Source of the DNA: Mytilinidion resinicola
Lineage: Eukaryota > Ascomycota > Dothideomycetes > Mytilinidiales > Mytilinidiaceae
Assembly (NCBI RefSeq): GCF_010093595.1
Contig: NW_022985446.1
Span: forward strand, 393,616 to 457,615
Length of the DNA stretch: 64,000 nt
Reading direction: 5' to 3'
Part shown: one piece after another, positions 1 to 9,348 of the stretch
How the letters are laid out: each line of letters begins with the position of its first letter
How positions within the stretch are numbered: position 1 is the first letter of the stretch
Notes under the pieces: model-generated
What the model was told of the DNA's origin: nothing
Databases searched by the model: none
Seen by the model: only the letters and a program-made list of their open reading frames with translations
Program-made: the position numbers and the translations under genes

Positions 1-1003
1 CATCCCGACGTGGTGCCGCGGACTCGGTCTCGTTGGCGGCAGCGCGAGTGATATTGTTCCCCCTTCCTCGATCAGCTCTTCTAGGATCTTAATATCTGTA
101 CCCACGCAATCCAAGGCATGCATGAGCCGTTTAAGTGAAGGGATAACCCCTTTGGTCTTGCTTGTGACACTCCCGTCCTTATAATCAAATGCAAAGTTTG
201 CGCCCGAAGACAGCAGATAGTCATGTTGCTGGCCATGGCGTCAGCCACAGACTGATGTGATGGGAGCTATAGATAAGCTCGGACTTGCGTACCTTCGAGG
301 ATGCAGTGACTATTATTGGGCTACGGCCACGGAATTTCGTAAATTGGATCGCCTGGATGCCGACCTAGCTTGATACGCCCCAGAGGAGGATTGGCCAGTC
401 GCAGCCATTCTCCCATGGCAGGGGTAACGGAGGTATCATCTTGTTGTAAAGAGCATCACATGCCGTACGTACAGTCAGGGGACTTGTAGCAGCCTGCTCG
501 TCAGTCAGGGGCTTTTCGTCGAAGGTCCAAGATGTGGCTGCTAGAGCTAAGAACTCCCGAGAAGCCCCATATTCGGCTGCACCGCACTTTCAGACAGCAA
601 TTTTTTTATGCGTATATGACAGCAAAACTTACGGGGTCCAATGCCTCTAGTTAATGTCACCACCTTGTCTCCAATCTTGAAACCAGGAATTTCAGGCCCG
701 ATGTCGACTACTCTTCCGACAGCATCGAATCCTTCTGCAGTATTGACAGCGGCGAAGAACTCTGGATGTCTGTGCAAAACCTAATGTTATAATTTGCGCA
801 AGTAGCGACAACTCCGCTGCAACATGATTCGGTTGCAAGAGCACCGCCGGATTATTGTTCGTAACTTACTTGTAATCCCCCGCGTTCACAGCAACACGTA
901 TCATCCTTAACAACAGCTCGCCTTTAGAGGCACGGTAGCTACCCGGGACCGTCTTGATCTCCTGCGCCGCATTACCATTCACCCAGATCGCTTTGTGAGG
1001 CAT
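1..1003 (-). pseudogene. Zinc-type alcohol dehydrogenase/enoyl reductase-like gene, left-truncated, internal stop
   Basis: Medium-chain dehydrogenase/reductase of the fungal trans-enoyl-reductase/quinone-oxidoreductase kind, expected to reduce C=C or C=O with NADPH. I read four exons on the minus strand: 1003-870, 769-633, 576-293, and 228 running off the window. The GroES-like N-terminal part is clear (MPHKAIWVNGNAAQ, then GFDAVGRVVDIGPEIPGFKI). The start of the cofactor domain reads GVSS-stop-VGIQAIQ. The TAG at 365-367 is in frame between GVSS and VGIQ, exactly in the glycine-rich nucleotide-binding motif, and the reading continues normally on both sides and after the next intron (GANFAFDYKDG). 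It is therefore a recent nonsense allele or a base error. The ATG at 1003 is the first in frame, since an in-frame TGA precedes it. It is divergent from the MFS gene. The C-terminus lies outside the window. Confidence 0.7.
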
Positions 1004-1351
1004 TAGTACGACCGGCGCATGCGCGAGCAGAGGAACGAGCTTGTCGACTTTAGGTAGATCTACCCGATGTGCATATCAGATCACCTTACTAATACTTTTG
1101 ACTCGATAAACATTCATTTGCAATACTGGAAGCGGGGATGCGGGGACTCCGCTACTACTGCAGCATTGGTTGTTGACCTTGTGGGGTTGTCCTGTGGGGT
1201 AAGCCAAGGATGAGGGTCAGGGTCATGTATTGCCCCGCATGTATGCATCTTGCTGCGTTGATTGTGTATAAAATCAGGAGATGCCTTTTTAGGGAAGCCT
1301 AAGTGCCCATGCAAAAAATTTCCTTTGTTTTGAAACCCTCTGCAGTCCAAA
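1004..1351. promoter_or_regulatory. Divergent promoter between the reductase-like gene and the MFS gene
   Basis: A 348-bp head-to-head spacer. A TATAAAA box at 1267-1273 lies 79 nt before the MFS start codon and is on the right strand for it. No comparable box is obvious for the minus-strand gene. The shared spacer suggests co-regulation, which is inferred. Confidence 0.45.
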
Positions 1352-3231
1352 ATGGCCTTTGGCATTCTCGAAACCTCACGTCTGGAGCATACCCCAGGAA
1401 CCAGTCTTCTAGAGACGGGTGCTCTTAACGAGACAGTCAACACTGCGGCTCTGAAGAAAGGCTCTGGCAGACATGCGACTACGATTCTGGTACCGCAGCC
1501 CTCCAATGATCTCAACGATCCTCTCCGCTGGCCGCTGTGGCAGCGAGATCTCCTGTTTGCGTTATTTCTCTACTGCACTATATTGTGTGTTGGAGGGTGA
1601 GCCTACGAACGCAGCTCTCTGCGGAACTAGAGCTAATAGCATCACAGGATTGGTCCTTTACTCTCTGCATCTGCCGCGGTGCTGGTTGAAGAGTTCCATA
1701 TCGATTTCACCAAAGTAACGCTTCTTAGTGGATATCAGCTCTGTGCTGTTGGCGGTGTGAGTGGACAACCGTAAAAATTTCTTGCACAGCTCATTGACCC
1801 TAAAACCCAGGTCGGCATTTTCATTTCAGCTTTGAGTCACAAATACGGCAAACGTCCTGGATTTCTTTTATCCATCCTCTTTGCCTTCGTCGGGACGCTG
1901 TGGGGTGGAGCTGCTCAATCTTATAGCTCTTTGCTAGGCGCCAGGATCGTCCAGGGACTCGGCGTTGCAATGTGGGAAGCAGGTACGTAATGTGTTCGTG
2001 AGGTACCTTTCAGTTAGTTAATGGCGTCTGAAGTTTTGTTCGCCGTAATCGGAGACCTCTACTACGTCCACGAGCGCGGTGCCCGAACGGCCGCAATTAC
2101 GATAGCAATATCCGGCCTCTCGAATCTTCCGGCTGTCTTGTCGGGGCTGATCACAATGAGACTAGGCTGGAGGTGGATGTTCTGGATGATGGCGATCTTC
2201 TTGGGCATCGCTCTTGTCCTCCTCTCCATTTTCGGCTGGGAGACGGCTTTCAACAGGGCTTCGATCTACAACACAGATACTGCGTCTACCGATGTGACTT
2301 CCTCTTGACCCGTATGTATAGAGCCGAGCTGACTATTGAATCAGAACATCGGCGACCTTGGAGCTGTCAGTGCCACAAAGGCAGAGACGACTGAGATAGA
2401 GAATGTGCGCGAGGAAGAAGCCGTCGCAATCCGCCCACGCAGATCCTTCCTCCGCCGCCTCGCTCCCTTCTCAGGGACCTATTCGGACACCAACTTGTTG
2501 ACAATGATCATCCGACCGTTCCTCATCCTGGCCAACCCGGCCGTGATCTGGTCGACATTGCTCCTCTCCATCACGACAGCATGGTTTGTGGTCGTTAGCT
2601 TTATCATCGCTCAGATCTTCTCGGGCCCACCCTACTTCCTGAACCCTGAGGACATTGGATACATGTCCGCCGGCCCGACTGTCGGCGGCGTCCTGGGCTC
2701 CATCATCTGCGGCCTCATCTCCGACCCGATTGCAACAACGCTGGCGAAGAGAAACAAGGGAATATATGAACCGGAGTTCCGCTTGCTCCTGCTGGTATTC
2801 ATGCTCGTAACCGCCTCGCTGGGGTTCTTTCTTTTCGGGAACCTTGTCGAGGCAGGCTACTCTCCTGCCGCCATTTCAGCCGTGTGGGGAGTCGCCACCA
2901 TGTCGATACAGTTCTGCTCTGTTACTATAGGGACATATATGGTCGATGCCTATCGCGACATCTCCATCGAGGTTTTCATTATCGGAATGGTAACGAAGAA
3001 CTTTGTGTTCTTTGGCCTTTCATGTGAGTGCTTTCGTCCCACGATACTGTAGAGCAGCAGCACTAACGATGCTTCGCAGTCGGCGTGAACGACTGGGTCA
3101 CGGCGTGGGGGCCAGCAAGAGTGTTCAATACCATTGGTGGTATTCAGGCCGCCCTCTGCATTCTCTCTATACCGGTATGGATTTTCGGCAAGCAGTGGAG
3201 GGCGTACTTCCATGCGAAGCACATCTCTTGA
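1352..3231 (+). CDS. MFS transporter, drug/polyamine-type (DHA1/Hol1-like)
   Basis: Major facilitator superfamily proton antiporter of about 538 residues at the plasma membrane, likely exporting or importing the cluster's small molecule. I read six exons: 1352-1596, 1648-1756, 1811-1982, 2034-2293, 2345-3023 and 3080-3231. All junctions keep frame; the intron at 1983 uses a TGAAG acceptor that restores VLFAVIGDLYYVHERGAR. Family signs are LNDPLRWPLWQRD before helix 1, the loop 2-3 signature SALSHKYGKRPGF, GARIVQGLG in helix 4, ERGAR after helix 5, a long central hydrophilic loop (about residues 245-310), and FGVNDWVTAWGPARVF near the end. Alternating hydrophobic stretches fit 12 helices. It is the transporter of the 1-25 kb gene set, divergent from the reductase-like gene. 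The substrate cannot be told from sequence. Confidence 0.88.
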
Positions 3232-4066
3232 GAATCTTTAGGCCGCGTGCCCATTTAGTTTCCTATGAAATGCAGTGCTCGGTCTCCGAGATAACCTCGC
3301 ATGCAGTCAATGGTCATAACGGCTTCCACAAAAGTGCTCCCTTTATCTTTATAGCAAGAGCATATATTTGACAGCTTGTGAGACTGTCTACATGGACGTC
3401 GGTTCATCGTGTTCTATGATCTAGAGGTCTAGTTTAAGTAGCTGTAACAATTTTGCCGGGCTATCTGCTGCCCATGCTTACCCCTGCGACACTAGTATGG
3501 GTAAATAAAAGAACTCGTCCACTTTGATAGGGTTTTCCTTGTTGTCTCATAGCAAGGAGCGTGAGACAGCTGGACTGAATTTAGTGATTTTCGTTGGTTC
3601 TGCTTGGGGCTAGTCGGGCTGTTAGCGGGTGTTAGCGGACCACTGAAAATCACGGCCGAGTTCCAGGGTTTGCCGAGGCACAAAAACCCTGCTTATAATA
3701 GCGGTGTATAGTACTAGCTCTCTGCTTAATACAGCATAACTGAATGTCTCTTATACGATATCATACTAATCAGGCTAGACTTTATATGGGAGAGTGGTCT
3801 GTGGCTTCTCCAACCACCCTATATTGAGCTGTCTTGGGACAGGCTGGCTTACAAATCGGCGGCACGTGACCCAGCGTAAAGTGACTTTTTCTATACGGTC
3901 ATAATACCCCCGGCCACCCGTATCACTAACCAGGTTGTACGGTAACCCTGGAATTCCTCGCCACCCGCTAGCCATGCAGTTCCCCACGGGCCTCCACTGG
4001 CTTTACCCCACAACCCATCTTCTGCGCTCTCTTGATACTATCCCTCCCCCACCGTGCACGCGTCCA
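3232..4066. other. Intergenic region, relatively AT-rich, with a short dispersed repeat
   Basis: No convincing gene. Open frames here are short and lack family features. It contains a copy of a short repeat (3622-3667) found again at about 21.8 kb. The last 100 nt before 4067 are the CT-rich leader of the zinc-finger gene. Confidence 0.5.
3622..3667 (+). repeat. Dispersed short repeat, copy 1
   Basis: Shares the segments TTAGCGGGTG, CCACT and AAAATCAC/AAATTCAC in the same order as 21772-21822. About 80 percent of positions match over roughly 45 bp. A small hairpin is possible around the paired GCGG/CCAC parts. It may be the end of a degenerate transposon, but no partner end was found. Confidence 0.4.
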
Positions 4067-7000
4067 ATGTCTCTCATCGACCTGCTATCTCGACCGCCTG
4101 ACATCTCCACCTCCACAACCAAGACCGGCCGGCCCAGAAAAGTCCACAAATGCCGTAGCTGCCACCGTGAGTTCAAGCGGAGCGAGCACTGTGCCCGCCA
4201 CGAGCGAGTTCGTAAGTTGCACTTCCCGCTGGCCTCTCCGTCGCTCAAGGCCGGGCCTGACTTCTGGTGCAGACACTCAAGAGAAGCCGTTTGCCTGCCG
4301 CTTCTGCACGCGTCGCTACGGCCGCAAGCAAGTCTCCCCTCCGCTCTACGCTGCGGCCGCGCAAACACTGACCACGCCGTCCGTAGAGACCTTGTCCAGA
4401 GGCACGAAAGGTCCATCCACCCGCTCGACACCGCGGCCGCTCCGCCCGCCGGGCAACGACCGCAGCTCGATAGCAGCGACGTTGCCATCAATGTCGGCCG
4501 TCTGCCTGCGCTCTCGGACCAGCCCCCGGAGGACGCCCCTCTGTCTGGGGGGATGAACCCGCATCCCAACTCCATGCGACACGCGGCGGAGCTGGCATCA
4601 TTTTGCCAGCCTACCGAAGCGGGCGGCGAAGTGGCCATGGGCCGCTCAAAGCTCGGCCGGCTTCATCCCCCGGCAAATCCATCGGGTACAGCCATGGAGC
4701 CAGCAAACGACCGCCACGACCAGCCGGAGCTCACTCCAAGCACTTCGCATGCATCAGGAAGCACGGCGTCCCCTACACAGCCTAACCGACAGGCGGATGC
4801 CTACTTCGATCTCGGCTCTGGCTTGGACTTCTCCATCGACGGGGCTCTGGACACGGACCTCGACTCGTTCCAAGACGCACGGCCCACCAACTGCACGCCA
4901 GACAACTTGGCCCAGTTCCAGTCCATCATGCCCGGCAACATGCCCGACCAAGACGCCCTAGTATCTCCGTTACAGCAACAGCAACAGCAGCAGCCGCCTG
5001 GGGACATGGTCGAGCAGCAGGACATCAGCCCGCCGCAGCCGTTTGACTTGTGGGCCAACATGGACCTGGGCACCGGAGGAGATTTCAACGTCTTTCAAGA
5101 CCTGGCCTTCATGACCAACGTCGCATTCAGCCCAGAGGACGAGCAGACGGCGCATAACAAGCTGCCGCAGCAGGCTTTCCGCCCGTCACACCTTGGGGCG
5201 TCCGGTTCCGAGTACTCGTCCGCAGCTAACCAGCCCGCCGAAAGTAGGAAGCCAGACGTACAGCGATACCCTCTCGGGTTCGCAAACGAACACACCAGCG
5301 ATCAATTTGCTAGTTTGCCTCATATATTATGGGACAGCGCCGTCCATTTGCCAAAACAGAGCGTCAACGACGTAGCGTACCAAGAGATGCGTAGAGACAT
5401 GCAGAGCCGACTTAACACAAGCGAAGGCAGTGAAACGCCCCTTCCAAGTGCCAAGGACATGCAAAGATTTGTCATGAGTTACATAAATTGCTTCCACCGC
5501 CACCTCCCCATCATCCACTTCGCTTCCTTTGACCTGCATACCACGCCGAGCCCTTTAACATTCGCCGTATGCGCCATAGGGGCGCTCTACCGACTCGATC
5601 GGAAGTGGTCTAATAGCCTGTTCCAGCTCGCCACGCAGATGCTGGAAGTATCTTCGATCCCGAAAACGCTCGGCGCATCGTTGGCTCCGAGTCCGTTGTG
5701 GATTGCGCAGACACGCATCCTGTTGAGCATATTCGGCATGTTTGGCGGGAAGCCGGCTGTTGCGAGGGCGGGGATCTCGAAGCTGGGGTTTTTCATGATG
5801 GATTACTCGGCGCGGAGGACGGCGCTGCTCGCGGATACGAGACGGGATGAGGATTTGACCTGGGAGGAATGGATCTCCAAGGAGTCGAGTAAAAGGTAAG
5901 GTACCGTGAGCCCTTTTCTGAATTCATCACCCAGCTCCCTAGTCCATCCCAGAAGTCATATTCGGTTTACCCTTGGCATTACGTGGCTGTTCTAACGAGA
6001 TAAGGGTTCTCTGCTCCTTCTTCATCCTCAGCGACATGATTTCCATAACGTACGGCGTGACACCTGGGTTTACGACGACCCACGACCTCGTCATCGAGAT
6101 GCCATGCGAAGAGAAGCTCTGGAATGCTCTTTCGACCGAACAGTGGACCAGTCTGAGAGCCTCTCAAGTTTCGAGCCCAATCAAAACCATACGCGAGGCT
6201 ATGGCGACACTGATCCTCGCTAGAAAGGAAGACAGCGCCAACGCCAGACCGCTCTACATTTCTGGATTCACGACCGTTGTCCTCATGCACGCGGTAAACG
6301 TGCACATGTGGACTCTACCGCAGTTCACACAGTCATTTAGCCAGGACGCGTCAGAAGTGGGTCCGGACGGGTCGCTCCAGGCTATACTGCTGTCGGCAGC
6401 ATCGACGGCGCTCGCAAGGTGCCACCGCGCGCTCACCCAGGGCCACGCCGAGGACCCCGGTTCCACGTGGAGCGAAAGCGAAGGCCCGCTCATGTTCAAC
6501 TGCAGAGCGCTGCTGCGGATCGCGTACAATCGAACCTTTACTGATTTCGCGGCTTTCAACCGCATGGTGCTGCTCGCGGACAATCCCCAGGAAGTCAAGC
6601 AAGCGTTGGCCGTGTACGTTTCTGCAAAGCAGCAGCGTAGCCATCACCACACCAAGGCCGTTGCCAAGGCGTTCGAAGGCTTACTTGCGCCGGTGAAGAT
6701 TGGCTTGATGCTGGTTAGGAAGACGGCCGCGTTCAATTGGAGCGTCGAGCACGCCGTCGCGGGCTGGGATAGTGGTAAGTACAGGCCCTTTGAATGCGTA
6801 TTCCTCCTGCAACCGTCGAGTAACCCTCTACCATAGCACTGTTCCTCACGAAATGGATCCACACGGTGGAAAAATCGTCGGCTGCGCAGGCTCCTGACGA
6901 AGAGGAGCGCAAGATTCTGGAACAGGTCAAAGAGCTCCTCGCAGAGGTCGAGAGCGATTATTCCGGGGACACGTCGCTGGCCGCGGCGGTCGCAACGACG

Positions 7001-7184
7001 TGGGCCAGCCTTCTTGGTAAGTCACATGTTTAGCTGCGGGCGGTCGCGGGTACTTGCACTTGCATTCTAACTAGCTCTAGACGACGTGTGGGTGTGGGGC
7101 GTCACGCCCAGGATGGGCTCGGTGCTGCAAGAACTTGCAAATCAATTCGAGAAGGACTATCGTAGCCAGGCCCGCGGCTCATGA
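4067..7184 (+). CDS. C2H2 zinc-finger transcription factor with fungal_trans domain
   Basis: DNA-binding regulator of about 920 residues. Six exons: 4067-4211, 4273-4327, 4387-5895, 6005-6774, 6837-7016 and 7081-7184. Finger 1 is KCRSCHREFKRSEHCARH with its last His just before/after intron 1. Finger 2 is FACRFCTRRYGRK joined to DLVQRHERSIH across intron 2, so both C-x2-C-x12-H-x3/4-H fingers exist only after splicing. Intron 2 has a GC donor (GCAAGT at 4328). A Gln run follows at 4974-4992, then an acidic, Asp/Phe-rich stretch (activation-like). The C-terminal 500 residues resemble fungal_trans (PF04082), including RVLCSFFILSDMISITYG after intron 3. The start at 4067 was chosen because it lies close before the fingers; in-frame ATGs at 3935 and 3974 are alternatives. 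One of two regulators in this cluster. Confidence 0.85.
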
Positions 7185-7473
7185 ACGGCTCTGTCCAGCG
7201 CATCGCCAACACGATTGCGGCCGTGGATGCCCAGGGGCTGATGTTCGTCCAGGCCCTGTGAACCGCCGACCTTTGATCCGATGGATCCGCTGGACAGCCG
7301 TTCGAACCATGGTGCCGTGCGTTTATAAGACGCATTTTGGGAGCGTTAGTCCGCTAGTTGCGGTAGAGCACACGAATCAAGGCAACGGAGACACTACTAG
7401 ACGAAACACAGATCAACGGTGATGACATGGACGGTGAATGTACCACGCGGGTGAGCACGACACGCAACTACTT

Positions 7474-8361
7474 TCATTGGACCTTGCCGACACCTAGCCC
7501 GCCCAACCCGTCGACGAAATCGAAAAACAGCCTCTGACAGTCCTCGGCCATCTCCACGTAGATCTCATGCCCGCGGCCATTGACCACCTCCAGCCTGGCA
7601 CCGGCAACCTGCTCAGCCAACGCCCGCTGTTCGGGCAGCGTCGTCGCGGCGCTGTTCGCCGGCGCCAGGATCAGCATCGGCACGTCGATGTCCTTCAGGT
7701 ACGGCCGCGCGTCCAGCGTGCTGAGGAACTGCGCGTAGCCCGCGAGGCCCTCGCTGCTCGACACGGCCACCAGGTCGAGCCACGCCTTGAGAGCCGCCGG
7801 ATCCGGACTCGCGACCGTCCCCGAGAGGCTCGCCAGCGCCTCGGCCCACCCGCGAGCACCCATCGCGCGACACGCCGCGGGCCAGCTGGTGTGGCCGAAG
7901 GCGAAGAGCTCCAGCGCCGGCGGCGGCAGGTGCGTCGGCGCCGCGATGACGGTCAGCGAGAGCAGCCGCTGCGGGTGCCGGGCGGCGAAGGCCTCGCCGA
8001 GCATGCCGCTCGTCGACTCGCCGATGAAGTGGCACCGGGCGACGCCCAGCGCGTCGAGCGTTTGCACCATCTCGAGCAGCAGCGTGTCGAGCGAGTAGTC
8101 GTAGCCATCGTCCGCGTCCGCCAGCGGGTAGCTGGACAGGCCGTGGCCGCGTAGGTCGCGCCGCACGACGCGGAACCCGCGCGCGACGAGCGCGGCGGCC
8201 CAGTGCTGCCAGTGCGCCGCGGTGCGGCAGAAGCCGTGCTGGATGAGAACCGTCTCCCTGGCTCCAGGCCCGGCACGGTCGTCGTCGTCGACGACGATGT
8301 GTGTCCGCTGCCCGTTTGGGTGCTCAACGAACGTGTTGCCGGCACTGTCGGCTGTCTGCAT
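7474..8361 (-). CDS. Alpha/beta hydrolase (enol-lactonase/esterase-like)
   Basis: Single-exon serine hydrolase of 295 residues from the ATG at 8361; an ATG at 8433 in the same frame would add 24 residues. The fold signs are VLIQHGFCRT (oxyanion strand), RRDLRGHGLSSYP (as in 3-oxoadipate enol-lactonase relatives), the nucleophile elbow FIGESTSG (Ser116 from the chosen start), and a C-terminal NGRGHEIYVEM with the likely catalytic His. At the place where relatives carry the acid (strand ending in G-x-x-D), this protein reads LILAPANSAATT, so the usual Asp is not visible there. The acid may sit elsewhere (DIDVP precedes) or the enzyme may be changed. No signal peptide, so probably cytosolic. It lies between the two regulators and would hydrolyse an ester or lactone in the inferred pathway. 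Confidence 0.82.
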   Translation of the reverse strand: MQTADSAGNTFVEHPNGQRTHIVVDDDDRAGPGARETVLIQHGFCRTAAHWQHWAAALVARGFRVVRRDLRGHGLSSYPLADADDGYDYSLDTLLLEMVQTLDALGVARCHFIGESTSGMLGEAFAARHPQRLLSLTVIAAPTHLPPPALELFAFGHTSWPAACRAMGARGWAEALASLSGTVASPDPAALKAWLDLVAVSSSEGLAGYAQFLSTLDARPYLKDIDVPMLILAPANSAATTLPEQRALAEQVAGARLEVVNGRGHEIYVEMAEDCQRLFFDFVDGLGGLGVGKVQ

Positions 8362-9348
8362 TGCTGCTAGCTGGCTGCGGTAGTTGGGGGGAGGGGACTC
8401 GACAACCCTTGCGGATTGGAACTGAAAATACACAGATTGATGGCGATTGCTGAGGTTAGATGCGCGGCCGATTCCTGGGGACTAACCGGCCGCAAAACTG
8501 CAGTTGGCGGCCGTGTTAAGGACGCCCGCCACCCTGCGTACACCACACCCCCTCCTGGCTTGGTACGCTTCCTCGCGTGTACCACCCCCCCTCTCCCCCG
8601 GGGCGAGGTGCCGCTGTGCTGTTTTCTCGGGCTGCGCGTCGTGCTACGCTACTTCGTCCGGTTGTGCTCCAAGCTGTTTGGAGGTCTGCGACCCCCAGGA
8701 CTCGAGCGTCCGTGAACGGTATGGCGGCTTGTGGCACCGTGGGAGGTGGGGAGGTGGGGTGGTTTTTGCATGCGGGGGCCACGCAAATCGTGGAGATGCG
8801 GGGTTTGCGGGGTCACTTTGAGGGGTGGGGTGGGGTGGGGTATCTCCAGGACCTGCCCAGCGGACTTGTCGCGGATGGAATCGCGGCCCCCAAGCAATGC
8901 GACTGTTGCTTCTCGCTTCCCTTGTGTCCCTTTTACGGACCGGGGGTGTTGAAGGTTTTTGTTAACCGCCTCTGAATTAGCGGTATCGGGATTCGCTGGC
9001 AGCTGTTACATTACTCTACGGTTTTATATCCAGGCCGTGACTTATTAGCCGTTGCTAGGAGGTACTTTGTCCCGTTTGTTGTCGACAACTGTAGGCCCTC
9101 GGCTGTCTCGCGCCTTTGATGGTACTAAACCCTGAACCCCGTGCGAGTCCGGGGATAGCTATGCTGAAATCAGATAATCTTGTTAACTAGTTACATATCG
9201 ATGATTTTGGAAAATCTATCGTGTGCCATTCCAGCAACATCCGTGACGCCGTCTCGATACAAAACACAGCAACACGACACCTATGACTATTAATCCCACC
9301 CCAAGGTGCGCAAAAAACTCCAGGCGCGCGCGCCACACGGGTATTCCG
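8362..9348. other. Intergenic region, very GC-rich part then AT-rich part
   Basis: Upstream of the hydrolase and downstream of the Zn2Cys6 gene. Overlapping open frames at 8416-8975 exist on both strands only because the DNA is GC-rich; none shows a domain. It holds a G-quadruplex motif at 8822-8840 and a C-rich stretch near 8580-8602. Confidence 0.5.
8822..8840 (+). promoter_or_regulatory. G-quadruplex-forming motif
   Basis: Four runs of four G separated by single T bases (GGGGT repeated, ending GGGG). This satisfies the standard G4 pattern with minimal loops and should be very stable. It lies about 460 nt upstream of the hydrolase start, on the strand opposite to that gene. Confidence 0.6.

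Noticed and set aside
8416..8975. Several overlapping open frames on both strands
   Set aside because: They exist because the DNA is GC-rich and G-run-rich; none has family features or codon logic.
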